Part shown: piece by piece, positions 1-7,252 of the stretch
Numbering within the stretch: position 1 is the stretch's first letter
Layout: each line of letters begins with the position of its first letter
Assembly (NCBI GenBank): GCA_026988135.1
Contig: JALSLT010000050.1
Coordinates: 1 to 16,849 of the forward strand
Reading direction: 5' to 3'
DNA: 16,849 bases
DNA from: Desulfurobacterium sp.
Lineage (GTDB): Bacteria; Aquificota; Aquificia; Desulfurobacteriales; Desulfurobacteriaceae
Notes under the pieces: model-generated
Database searches by the model: none
What the model was told of the DNA's origin: nothing
What the model saw: the letters and a program-made list of their open reading frames with translations, nothing else
Made by a program: the position numbers and the translations under genes

Positions 1-26
1 TAAATAGGGGTAAAAACGCCCCTTTA
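1..26 (-). terminator. possible weak terminator after the HtrA gene
   Basis: Just beyond the stop codon of the minus-strand protease gene, GGGG (7-10) can pair with CCCC (19-22), and the flanking A6 and T23 add a fifth pair. The loop is 8 nt. The sequence after it on the minus strand (AUUUA) runs out of the window, so the U tract cannot be judged. The stem is short for a thermophile, hence low confidence. Confidence 0.35.
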
Positions 27-1466
27 TTACTGTTCGGCTTTTAAAACTACAAAGAATGAAAATCCGTTCCTATAAACTCTCAGAAGAACCCCTTTATCTT
101 TGGATTTCTTTACAAGTTTAGAGAACTTATCAATATTTCCAACAGGCGTGAGATTCTGAGGTTCCGTACCGGCACTTATAATAATATCCCCCACTTTAAG
201 CCCCGCATCATCTGCAAGAGAACCGGGCTTAACATCGGTAACAACAAGTCCCGTAATATTTTTCGGAACACCAAATTTATTTTTCAATTCAGGCGTTAAT
301 TTCTGAACCGAAAGACCAAAAGTGGAAAGAGCACTTATAGCAACTTTATCATGAGGCATCTGGCCTATTTTAGCGATAAGTGTTTTTCGTTTCCCATCCC
401 TTATAATACCAAACTGTACTTTTTCACCGGGCTTTGTGTTGGTAACTTTCAGTTGTAAATCCGAAACACCTTTAAGGGGTTCTCCATTATAGGAAACAAT
501 AATATCGCCGCTTCTTAAACCTGCTTTATCCGCAGGACTCCCCTTCATAACTTTAGTAACTACAACTCCGGATTTTATACCAAATTTCGAAGCGACATCG
601 GAGGAGACATCTTCAATATATACACCGAGCCATCCTCTTATTACTTTCCCATACTTTAATAGATCATTCATAACTTTTCTTGCAATATTAATAGGAACAG
701 CAAAACCAAGCCCTTGCGCATTCCTAACTATTGCCGTATTTATACCTATAACTCTCCCATAAATATCGCAGAGAGGCCCTCCACTATTACCGGGATTAAT
801 GGCAGCATCTGTCTGAACAAAATTTTCTATCGGATTAAGCCCTAACCCGTGCCTTCCTTTTGCAGAGATAATACCATGCGTTACAGAACCGTCAAGTCTA
901 TACGGATTACCTATCGCTACAACAAGTTCCCCTATCTTTATTTTGTCCGAATTCCCCAACTCAACGGTAGGAACTTCTTTGTTGCCAACTTTTATCTTTA
1001 TAAGAGCCACATCAGTTTTAGAATCCTTTCCAACCAGCTTTGCAGTGTAAACATTTCCTCCATAAAGCTTTACTTTAATCTTTTTAGCTTTATCAACAAC
1101 ATGGTTGTTCGTAAGAATGTAAGCCCAGCCGCTTTTCACCTTAACTATAAACCCGGAACCAAGAGATTTTTTCTCAAACTCTTTAGGAGCATTAGGAAGA
1201 TTAGGCATTTGAAAACCAAACTCCCTAAAAAAATCTCTAAACTCCGGCGGAATAGCAGGATGGTTAAACTTAACCGTAGTTACCGAAGTAATATCTACAA
1301 CCGCAGGTCTGACTTTCTCTGCAACAGACTCAATAACTCTCTGCAAAGAAATAGCTACTTTGTAATCATCGGGCGTAACTCTAACTTTCGCGTTAGATGG
1401 TAAAACAAAAGAGATTGAAGAAACAACTGTTACTACGGACACTTTTAAAAACTGTCTTGTGTTCAT
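27..1466 (-). CDS. htrA: periplasmic serine protease, Do/HtrA (DegP/DegQ) family
   Basis: This is a periplasmic protein quality-control protease and chaperone that degrades or holds misfolded exported proteins. The 479-residue product has an N-terminal signal peptide (cleavage likely after SNA, about residue 26) and a trypsin-like domain. The catalytic triad is visible as His122 (TNNHVV), Asp152 (SKTDVAL) and Ser228 in GNSGGPL. Two PDZ domains follow, at about 278-368 and 378-475, the usual DegP/DegQ plan and length. Start choice: the frame also has a GTG one codon earlier (1467-1469), but the ribosome site AGGAGG lies 6 nt before the ATG at 1464-1466 and only 3 nt before the GTG, so the ATG is preferred. 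It lies 51 nt downstream of the NlpC/P60 gene on the same strand. No key residue is missing. Whether it is the DegP, DegQ or DegS paralogue cannot be decided here. Confidence 0.95.
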   Translation of the reverse strand: MNTRQFLKVSVVTVVSSISFVLPSNAKVRVTPDDYKVAISLQRVIESVAEKVRPAVVDITSVTTVKFNHPAIPPEFRDFFREFGFQMPNLPNAPKEFEKKSLGSGFIVKVKSGWAYILTNNHVVDKAKKIKVKLYGGNVYTAKLVGKDSKTDVALIKIKVGNKEVPTVELGNSDKIKIGELVVAIGNPYRLDGSVTHGIISAKGRHGLGLNPIENFVQTDAAINPGNSGGPLCDIYGRVIGINTAIVRNAQGLGFAVPINIARKVMNDLLKYGKVIRGWLGVYIEDVSSDVASKFGIKSGVVVTKVMKGSPADKAGLRSGDIIVSYNGEPLKGVSDLQLKVTNTKPGEKVQFGIIRDGKRKTLIAKIGQMPHDKVAISALSTFGLSVQKLTPELKNKFGVPKNITGLVVTDVKPGSLADDAGLKVGDIIISAGTEPQNLTPVGNIDKFSKLVKKSKDKGVLLRVYRNGFSFFVVLKAEQ

Positions 1467-1508
1467 CACATACCTCCTGCTGTCTGTTTTTATTATTTGT
1501 TATTATTT

Positions 1509-1537
1509 ATTATACTTCTACTTCAATTTTGCCACAA
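1509..1537 (-). promoter_or_regulatory. candidate promoter for htrA
   Basis: On the minus strand, TTGTGG (1532-1537) and a perfect TATAAT (1509-1514) are separated by 17 bp, so htrA could be transcribed independently of the gene before it. The -35 matches consensus only in TTG. The region is AT-rich, so a chance TATAAT is possible. Confidence 0.4.
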
Positions 1538-2381
1538 CCTCTCTTATTTTTTTCTCTGTTAGAACCCTTTTTGCTCCTATGTATCTCCTTCTGAAATAAT
1601 TATTATTCAGTGATGAAATTGCAAGGCCATGATACATCGATGAAAAGTGAACAAATTTTTCATTCCCTATATAGATACCTACATGGGAAGGAAACCTTGC
1701 GTATGTTCTGAAAAAAACAAGATCTCCAACTTTCAATTCTTTTCTTTTCACAGAAAAACCAACATTAAACTGTCCTCGGGCCGTGCGGGGAAGCCTTATC
1801 CCCAATTTTCTATAAACTCTCATAGTAAAAGAGGAGCAATCAAGGCCCCTCCCCGGCGTGTTGTATCCAAAAACATAGGGGGTGTTCTTGTAATTTTTAA
1901 AAATAGTTGCAAGAACTTTTAAAAAGTAACTCTTGTATTTCGGAGTATTCAAAATCGAAAGATTCCAATTATCGTAAGGAACATCCATCGGAGTGGATAT
2001 TGCATCCGAAAGAAGTTCTGATTCAGTATCAATAACATCTGTAAGAGAATAGATATCCTGCGAATTTAACTCTTTAAGTGTTTCGATTGCTCTGTTTTTG
2101 CTATCTGCAATCAGTTTATCAGCTTCTTTCTCAAGAAGCTTTATCGTCGCAACACTTTTTTTAGGTTTTGCAAATCTACTTCTCCCCGGAACAATTAAAC
2201 GCTGTCCCGGTTTTAGAACATTACCCCTTAATCCGTTAAGTCTCCTAATTGTCTTTATCTTAGTATGAAATTTTCTGGCTATTTTATAAAGGGAATCACC
2301 TCTTCTTACCACATAAAGATCCGCCCTTGCCGCCGTTAACGGTAGCAAGATTAAAACAGTAGCAATCAATAGCTTTCTCAT
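1518..2381 (-). CDS. LysM domain plus NlpC/P60 cell-wall peptidase
   Basis: This is a secreted peptidoglycan hydrolase of the NlpC/P60 family, which cuts peptide bonds in cell-wall stem peptides. From the start used here the protein has 287 residues: a signal peptide (MRKLLIATVLILLPLTAARA), one LysM peptidoglycan-binding domain (about 22-66), a Lys/Glu-rich linker, and a C-terminal NlpC/P60 domain (about 160-275). The catalytic Cys182 is in GLDCSSF, His233 in PSHVGIYIG, and His245 (KFVHFSS) is the likely third polar residue. An ATG at 2394-2396 would add five residues (MGGKR). The ATG at 2379-2381 is preferred because GGAGG lies 7 nt before it and the product then begins with a compact signal peptide. 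The gene sits between the secA terminator and htrA, all on the minus strand. Its role could be septal or side-wall remodelling; no substrate can be named. Confidence 0.9.
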   Translation of the reverse strand: MRKLLIATVLILLPLTAARADLYVVRRGDSLYKIARKFHTKIKTIRRLNGLRGNVLKPGQRLIVPGRSRFAKPKKSVATIKLLEKEADKLIADSKNRAIETLKELNSQDIYSLTDVIDTESELLSDAISTPMDVPYDNWNLSILNTPKYKSYFLKVLATIFKNYKNTPYVFGYNTPGRGLDCSSFTMRVYRKLGIRLPRTARGQFNVGFSVKRKELKVGDLVFFRTYARFPSHVGIYIGNEKFVHFSSMYHGLAISSLNNNYFRRRYIGAKRVLTEKKIREVVAKLK

Positions 2382-2410
2382 CCTCTTCCCTCCCATGGTG
2401 CCACCTTATC

Positions 2411-2454
2411 ACAAAAAAACAAAAATGTAAAGACCTAGTGTTTCTTAGGCCTTT
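2411..2454 (-). terminator. rho-independent terminator overlapping the secA stop codon
   Basis: In the minus-strand transcript, AAAGGCCUA pairs with UAGGUCUUU over 9 bp (one G-U pair; arms at 2446-2454 and 2429-2437) around an 8-nt loop. The run ACAUUUUUGUUUUUUG follows. The 5' arm includes the last codons and the UAA stop (2445-2447) of secA. This probably ends most secA transcription before the NlpC/P60 gene. Confidence 0.75.
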
Positions 2455-5033
2455 GCATTTTCCTCATCAAACTGAGTCTCAGCATATTTGAAATAGTTAA
2501 ATATTCCATCTATCGTCGCGTTTTCTATATTTGCAATAAGTTCCTCAAAAAGAGTAAACGCCTCCTTTTTAAACTCAACAACAGGATCTTTCTGGGCATA
2601 ACCTCGCCATCCTATACTTTCTTTAATATGGTCAAGAGCTCTAAGGTGCTGTCTCCAATAGTGGTCAAGAGTTTGAAGCATTATTATTCTTTCCACTTCT
2701 CTCATCTGCTCATTTCCAATAAGTTTTTCACTCTCTTCATACTCTTTAATAACTCTATCGTAAATCAAATGGAACAACTTGTCTTTCTCGTCAACTGCAT
2801 TCTCAATATCCATATCAAGAAGTTCCTTAAAACTATCGGGAATCTCAAATTCCATTCCGAACCTTAGTTCAATAGCTTTTTTCAATTCCCTAAAATCCCA
2901 CTCATCAGGAACAACGGTATCCGGAGCATAAGTATCTACAAGTCTTCTCACTACTTCCTCTATCATATAGAAGATATCATCTTTAAAATCCGCTCCGTCA
3001 AGAAGCTTATTCCTCTGTTCATAAATAACTCTTCTCTGAACATTGTAAACCTCATCATATTCAAGAAGTCTTTTTCTTATTTGAAAGTTTTGATCCTCAA
3101 CCCTTTTCTGTGCATTCTCCAATGCTTTCGAAACCATCTTATGAGTAATAGGTTCATCGTCGGGAACGTTCATCATCTCCATCAACTTTTTAATCCTGTC
3201 CGAACCGAAAAGTCTCAAAAGATCATCCTCGAGGGAAAGGAAAAACTTCGACTCTCCGGGGTCCCCTTGCCTTCCCGCACGACCTCTTAACTGATTGTCT
3301 ATACGACGAGCTTCATTCCTTTCGGTACCTATAATGTAAAGGCCACCTAAATCCAGCACTTTCTTTTTCTCTTCTTCCGTTTGTTTTTTAAACTTTATCG
3401 TCTCTTCTCTTAAAAGCTCTTCATATTTTCCTTCTTCAACCTTTTCCGGAGTTATCCCTCTTTTTTTCAGCTCCTGTTTTGCCATATGCTCCGAATTTCC
3501 ACCAAGAATAATGTCAGTACCTCTACCCGCCATATTCGTCGCAATAGTAATAGCCCCGAGGCTTCCGGCCTGAGCCACAATCTCGGCTTCTTTTTCATGG
3601 TATTTGGCATTTAAAACCTTATGAGGAATACCTTTACGTTTTAAAAGAGAAGAAAGATATTCGGAAGCTTCAATAGAATTAGTACCTACGAGAACCGGCC
3701 TGCCAACTTTGTAATTTTTTTCTATATCCTTAAAAACCGCATCATATTTTGCTTTCATCGTTTTATAGATAACATCGGAACGATCGATTCTTATAACAGG
3801 TTTATTCGTAGGAATAACAACAACATCAAGACCATAAATCTCTTTAAGTTCTGCAGCTTCGGTTTCCGCAGTACCTGTCATTCCGGCAAGCTTTTTATAA
3901 AGCCTGAAATAGTTTTGAAGAGTTATTGTAGCAAGAGTCTGGTTTTCCGCCTCTATTTTAACTTTTTCTTTTGCTTCAACCGCTTGGTGAAGTCCGTCAC
4001 TCCATCTCCTTCCGGGCATTATTCTTCCGGTAAACTCATCAACTATCACCACTTTTCCGTCTTTTACAACATAATCAACATCTTTTTTAAAAAGATTATG
4101 AGCTCTCAAAGACTGAATAATTCCGTGAAGAAGATCGGAAAACTTGGGATCGTAAAGGTTAAAATCCTTCAACTGAGTCATTTTTGAAACGACTTTCTCA
4201 ACCTCCCTTATTCCATCATCCGTTAAAATAGCAGTTTTGTTTTTTTCATCAACCGTAAAATGTTTATCTTTCTTCAACTGTCTAACTATAGTATCGGCTA
4301 TATAATAAACATCAATATTTTCTTCGGAAGGACCGGAAATTATAAGAGGAGTCCTAGCTTCATCTATAAGAATCGAATCTGCCTCGTCAACAATCGCATA
4401 AAAAAGAGCTCCTTGAACTCTTTCCTCTTTTGAAAAAGCCATATTGTCTCTTAAATAATCAAAACCAAACTCGCTATTGGTACCGTAAATTACATCCCTA
4501 CTATACATCTCCTTACGTTCATCTTTTTCCATACTGTTTTGAAGATAACCGGCAGTTATTCCAAGATAGTTATAAACAGGGGTCATCCACTCCGCATCTC
4601 TTTTTGCAAGATAGTCATTAACTGTTACGACATGAACGCCTTTCCCTGCAAGAGCATTAAGATAAACAGGCAAAGTTGCCACAAGAGTTTTCCCTTCCCC
4701 TGTCTTCATCTCGGCAACTTTCCCGTAATGTAAAACCATTCCGCCTATAAGCTGTACATTATAGTGCCTCATTCCTAAAGTTCTTTTTGCAGCTTCTCTC
4801 ACAGCTGCAAAAGCTTCCGGAAGAATTTTATCCATATACTTAAATTGTTCTTTCTCATCTTCCAGCCTGGAAAGTTCCTCTTTCCATTTTTCAGTTAAAG
4901 CTTGCAAATCCTCTTTACTTTTCTTTTCAAATTCCGACTCAAGACTGTTTATTTTATCTACAACAGGTCTTAACTTTTTGACAGCCCTTTCATTTCTGCT
5001 TCCAAATATTTTTGTTAAAACAAGATCTATCAT
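2445..5033 (-). CDS. secA: preprotein translocase ATPase SecA
   Basis: SecA is the cytoplasmic motor that pushes unfolded preproteins through SecYEG with ATP. The 862-residue product has all the landmarks: Walker A GEGKT (112-116) preceded by AEMKT, the first-domain motif GTNSEFGFDYLRDNM (184-198), the DEAD box VDEADSILIDEARTPL (215-230), the MTGTAETE motif, TNMAGRGTDI, and GRAGRQGDPG of the second ATPase domain. A helical wing/scaffold region follows. The C-terminus ends in ENAKA and lacks the cysteine-rich zinc tail used for SecB binding in many species; that tail is known to be absent in some lineages. The start ATG (5031-5033) is preceded by GAGGAGGA at 8 nt, a very strong ribosome site. 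That site can be masked by the end of the preceding gene, a secreted peptide ending in RAPPF 62 nt upstream, suggesting feedback control by export status. Confidence 0.99.
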   Translation of the reverse strand: MIDLVLTKIFGSRNERAVKKLRPVVDKINSLESEFEKKSKEDLQALTEKWKEELSRLEDEKEQFKYMDKILPEAFAAVREAAKRTLGMRHYNVQLIGGMVLHYGKVAEMKTGEGKTLVATLPVYLNALAGKGVHVVTVNDYLAKRDAEWMTPVYNYLGITAGYLQNSMEKDERKEMYSRDVIYGTNSEFGFDYLRDNMAFSKEERVQGALFYAIVDEADSILIDEARTPLIISGPSEENIDVYYIADTIVRQLKKDKHFTVDEKNKTAILTDDGIREVEKVVSKMTQLKDFNLYDPKFSDLLHGIIQSLRAHNLFKKDVDYVVKDGKVVIVDEFTGRIMPGRRWSDGLHQAVEAKEKVKIEAENQTLATITLQNYFRLYKKLAGMTGTAETEAAELKEIYGLDVVVIPTNKPVIRIDRSDVIYKTMKAKYDAVFKDIEKNYKVGRPVLVGTNSIEASEYLSSLLKRKGIPHKVLNAKYHEKEAEIVAQAGSLGAITIATNMAGRGTDIILGGNSEHMAKQELKKRGITPEKVEEGKYEELLREETIKFKKQTEEEKKKVLDLGGLYIIGTERNEARRIDNQLRGRAGRQGDPGESKFFLSLEDDLLRLFGSDRIKKLMEMMNVPDDEPITHKMVSKALENAQKRVEDQNFQIRKRLLEYDEVYNVQRRVIYEQRNKLLDGADFKDDIFYMIEEVVRRLVDTYAPDTVVPDEWDFRELKKAIELRFGMEFEIPDSFKELLDMDIENAVDEKDKLFHLIYDRVIKEYEESEKLIGNEQMREVERIIMLQTLDHYWRQHLRALDHIKESIGWRGYAQKDPVVEFKKEAFTLFEELIANIENATIDGIFNYFKYAETQFDEENAKA

Positions 5034-5040
5034 TATAAAA

Positions 5041-5048
5041 TCCTCCTC
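5041..5048 (-). promoter_or_regulatory. secA ribosome-binding site, can be sequestered
   Basis: The transcript reads GAGGAGGA, 8 nt before the secA ATG. This near-perfect Shine-Dalgarno site is fully complementary (7 Watson-Crick pairs and one G-U) to UCCUCCUU at 5101-5108, inside the end of the upstream peptide gene. Confidence 0.85.
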
Positions 5049-5108
5049 AAATTAGACTGAAATTTAATCTTCTGAAATTAAGAATTCAAACAAAATTAGA
5101 AAGGAGGA
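5041..5108 (-). promoter_or_regulatory. predicted RNA switch: anti-SD in the RAPP codons pairs with the secA SD
   Basis: UCCUCCUU (5101-5108) and GAGGAGGA (5041-5048) form an 8-bp helix closing a 52-nt AT-rich loop. The loop holds a weak 5-bp hairpin, AGAUU with AGUCU. The 5' strand lies in the codons Ala97-Pro98-Pro99-Phe100. A ribosome stalled with Pro98 in the P site and Pro99 in the A site covers this strand and extends to roughly position 5090, leaving the secA site exposed. This mirrors the logic of SecM-secA in E. coli. The pairing potential is read directly; its function is inferred. With a large loop the helix may be marginal at high growth temperature. Confidence 0.65.
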
Positions 5109-5398
5109 GCTCGAGAATATTTGATATTAAGGACCAGACTTTGAAATAAAGAATATATTTCTGAAAAAAAGCTTTTTATCTGTTTAACTTCATTGGAAGT
5201 TTTCTCAATCAAAAGTTGAATTTCACTTGCCGAATTTTTTAATTTCCCTTTTACAGAATTCGAATCAATAGAACAAACCGTTAAAACATCGGAACCGGTA
5301 AACACACAGGAAGAGGCTAAAGCCCCGGTGTCTCCACAACTAAAAACCGTAATAAATACAATTCCAGCTATTATACTATTAAGCTTTAATTTTCTCAT
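5096..5398 (-). CDS. putative RAPP-type secretion-monitoring arrest peptide upstream of secA
   Basis: This is a 100-residue secreted peptide that I do not recognise by overall similarity. Residues 1-28 are a good Sec signal peptide: basic start (MRKLK), hydrophobic core 8-19, and an A-L-A site at 26-28 before Ser29. The middle is polar with a helical, coiled-coil-like look (about 50-90). The last five residues are R96-A-P-P-F100, then stop. Arg-Ala-Pro-Pro is the known stall motif of ApdA and ApdP, where peptidyl-RAP in the P site prevents bond formation with the next prolyl-tRNA. With Pro98 in the P site, roughly residues 60-98 would fill the exit tunnel and the signal peptide would be outside, accessible to the Sec machinery. 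The gene is followed after 62 nt by secA, and its last codons can mask the secA ribosome site. Its own ribosome site is weak. Role inferred: cis-acting sensor of export capacity. Alternative: an ordinary small periplasmic protein with a chance RAPP. Confidence 0.8.
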   Translation of the reverse strand: MRKLKLNSIIAGIVFITVFSCGDTGALASSCVFTGSDVLTVCSIDSNSVKGKLKNSASEIQLLIEKTSNEVKQIKSFFSEIYSLFQSLVLNIKYSRAPPF

Positions 5399-5401
5399 TT
5401 C

Positions 5402-5436
5402 AGCCTAAAGATACACTATTAACAACCATCTGTCAA
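5402..5436 (-). promoter_or_regulatory. strong promoter for the leader peptide-secA operon, near-leaderless
   Basis: On the minus strand a perfect -35 TTGACA (5431-5436) is separated by exactly 17 bp from TATCTT (5408-5413, 4 of 6 matches to TATAAT). Transcription would begin around 5399-5402, 1-4 nt before the ATG at 5396-5398. The leader-peptide mRNA would then be leaderless or nearly so, which fits the lack of a clear Shine-Dalgarno site before that ATG. Confidence 0.65.
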
Positions 5437-5671
5437 AGAGAGTAGTAATTAATCTCCATTTCTTTTTTTATTTCAGATAGCAATTTCATCATTTACAAAA
5501 TAGTATCCGAAATTCAATGAAAATCTTTGGGAATAAGTTATTTTAACGATACACTCCCCTGAGGTAAAAAACCTTTTAAAAAACATTTACAACAATCCCT
5601 CTTTCATTTCAAATCTTTTTATAGTATCTTTAATTGAGGAGTAAAAAAGCATCATAAGGAGATAGAGAAAA
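5437..5671. other. divergent intergenic region
   Basis: This AT-rich stretch lies between the minus-strand leader peptide-secA operon and the plus-strand small barrel-protein gene. The minus-strand promoter borders it at 5402-5436. On the plus strand, TATAGT near 5621 is a possible -10 without a convincing -35. AAGGAG lies 10 nt before the ATG at 5672. No RNA gene, repeat or further open frame is evident. Confidence 0.5.
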
Positions 5672-6127
5672 ATGCAGATAAGAAAATTTCTTTTAACAGG
5701 ACTATCGCTTTTAACATTAGCAACACCTTTAAAAGTACATGCAGAAAACAGTACTACTATTAAATTGCCAGGGAACCAATGGCGTGTCGGCCTTGATACA
5801 ATTTTCGCCGGAAGAATGGAAAGAAGTGCTAACGGCGCACCTAAATATCTTTACGGAATAACAGCAGGACTTGGATTTGGCTTCCGATACTATATTAACA
5901 CAAAAGATGAACTCCAAACCGTCCATCTATACGGGGAAGCAGGAACAACTTCCATAATTTATCCCTATATAGGTGGAGGAATAGAGTATGACCTTCCAGT
6001 AGGTGATGATATAACCGGACAGACCGGGGCTTTTTCCATCGGTGGAGGAGCTTATCTCTTTAGTAGATTCTTCGGAGCAGAAACGATATTTGTTCCGACA
6101 GTTTCCGTGTCTTACAGCTTTAGATAA
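5672..6127 (+). CDS. small exported outer-membrane barrel-like protein, function unknown
   Basis: The 151-residue protein has a clear signal peptide (MQIRKFLLTGLSLLTLATPLK..., cleavage likely after VHA, residue 24). The rest is rich in Gly, Tyr and Phe, with alternating strand-like segments such as TAGLGFGFRYYI, VHLYGEAGTTSIIYPYIGGGIEY and the final VPTVSVSYSFR. The near-terminal Phe and the amphipathic alternation are typical of small 8-stranded outer-membrane barrels, though the family cannot be named. The ribosome site AAGGAG precedes the ATG. Only 3 nt separate its stop from hemW, so the two are likely co-transcribed, although a functional link is not obvious. It could also be a soluble periplasmic beta protein. 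Confidence 0.75.
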   Translation: MQIRKFLLTGLSLLTLATPLKVHAENSTTIKLPGNQWRVGLDTIFAGRMERSANGAPKYLYGITAGLGFGFRYYINTKDELQTVHLYGEAGTTSIIYPYIGGGIEYDLPVGDDITGQTGAFSIGGGAYLFSRFFGAETIFVPTVSVSYSFR

Positions 6128-6130
6128 GAT

Positions 6131-7252
6131 ATGAGAAACATAAATCATGTTTACGTACATATTCCATTTTGTAAGAAGAAGTGTCCTTATTGTGATTTTT
6201 ACTCGGATGAATCCGGAAGTTTTGATGAAAATGAATATCACCTTTTAATTAAAAAAGAGATAAAAGTAAGAAATCTCCAACCGGAACCTAAAACCATCTA
6301 TTTTGGGGGAGGAACTCCCTCTCTTTTTTCTCCTAAGTTTTTCAAAAGCTTTATAGGTCGATTTAAAAAGTACCCGAAAGAGATAACTGTTGAACTTAAT
6401 CCTGAAGACATAAACATAAACTATCTTCAAAAGTTGAAAAAAGCAGGAATCACAAGAGTAAGTATTGGAATACAAACTTTCAACAACAGATTGCTGAAAA
6501 TTATCGGAAGAAGACACAACGCAGAAAAAGCCATAAGTGCTTTGGAAATTGCTCTTTCCGTATTTGAAAATGTTTCCGCAGACCTTATGATAGCTTTGCC
6601 CGAACAAACGGAACCTGAACTTTTAGGAGACATAAGTCTCATTAAAAAGTTTGACAAACTAAAGCATATTTCTATTTACGGTTTCACTTTGTATAAAGAC
6701 ACTCCTATGTTTAAAAAGAGAAATCGGCTACATCTATCAAATGATTCAATGTTTGAAAACTTCTATAGAACTACCGTAAAGGAGCTTGAAAAATTAGGTT
6801 TTAGGCAGTATGAAATCTCCAACTTCTCAAAGAAAAATTTTGAATGCAAACACAACCTTTCCTATTGGCTTTTACATAATTATGTGGGACTGGGACCGGC
6901 AGGCGCATCTTTCATAAACAATAAGTACTTTAAAAATATTTCAAATATTGAAATTTACAGAAAAAATTTATGGAACAATAAAAATCTATCAGCGGAAGAG
7001 ATTAATTTCTCTTCTTCCGAATTACTAAAATTAAAAATCGGAATGGGTTTAAGAACAATTTTCGGAATAGCACTATCTATAAAAGAGAAAGAAATTTTTG
7101 AGAAAACCGCTTTAAAAAGTCAAATGGTTCAGGAACTTTTAAAGGAAAAAATAATTTTCTATAACCAAGGAATTCTCAAACTCAACCGGCAATATTTCAC
7201 CGTTTTCAACTATATCGTAACTAAAATCGTCGAACAACTACAGAATTCATAA
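6131..7252 (+). CDS. hemW: HemW-like radical SAM protein (heme chaperone family)
   Basis: This is a radical SAM enzyme-fold protein of the HemN/HemW family. The 4Fe-4S cluster cysteines are C14, C18 and C21 in IPFCKKKCPYCDF. The residue two after the last cysteine is Phe, whereas HemN coproporphyrinogen dehydrogenases have a fourth Cys there, which argues for HemW. SAM-site motifs GGGTPS (59-64), the TVELNPEDI segment, SIGIQTF and the HNAEKA region are present, and the length (373) is normal for HemW. HemW binds heme and is thought to deliver it to respiratory proteins; it does not act as an oxidase in the tested cases. No strong ribosome site is seen: the ATG lies 3 nt after the previous stop, so translation is probably coupled. 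A candidate promoter for the next gene overlaps its 3' end. Confidence 0.88.
   Translation: MRNINHVYVHIPFCKKKCPYCDFYSDESGSFDENEYHLLIKKEIKVRNLQPEPKTIYFGGGTPSLFSPKFFKSFIGRFKKYPKEITVELNPEDININYLQKLKKAGITRVSIGIQTFNNRLLKIIGRRHNAEKAISALEIALSVFENVSADLMIALPEQTEPELLGDISLIKKFDKLKHISIYGFTLYKDTPMFKKRNRLHLSNDSMFENFYRTTVKELEKLGFRQYEISNFSKKNFECKHNLSYWLLHNYVGLGPAGASFINNKYFKNISNIEIYRKNLWNNKNLSAEEINFSSSELLKLKIGMGLRTIFGIALSIKEKEIFEKTALKSQMVQELLKEKIIFYNQGILKLNRQYFTVFNYIVTKIVEQLQNS

Noticed and set aside
849..1403. 184-codon plus-strand open frame opposite htrA
   Set aside because: It is a shadow of htrA: no signal, domain or ribosome site, and the opposite strand encodes an intact protease with full catalytic triad.
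5049..5100. Near-repeat TCTAATTTTG / TCTAATTTGA in the secA leader gap as a protein-binding site
   Set aside because: The copies are short and AT-rich in an AT-rich gap. No symmetry or second occurrence elsewhere supports an operator.
5101..5112. AAGGAGGAG on the plus strand as a ribosome site for a plus-strand gene
   Set aside because: No start codon with an open frame lies at suitable distance downstream. The sequence is explained by the minus-strand proline codons and anti-SD.
5096..5398. Reading the peptide upstream of secA as a lipoprotein or as a true SecM homologue
   Set aside because: The only lipobox-like site (VFSC, Cys21) has Phe at -2, which is poor, and a good A-L-A signal peptidase I site follows. 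The SecM stall signature ending in GIRAGP is absent; the motif here is RAPP.
5560..5580. GAGGTAAAAAACCTTTT as a terminator
   Set aside because: Only a 4-bp stem forms (AGGT with ACCT), too weak, and no gene ends nearby.
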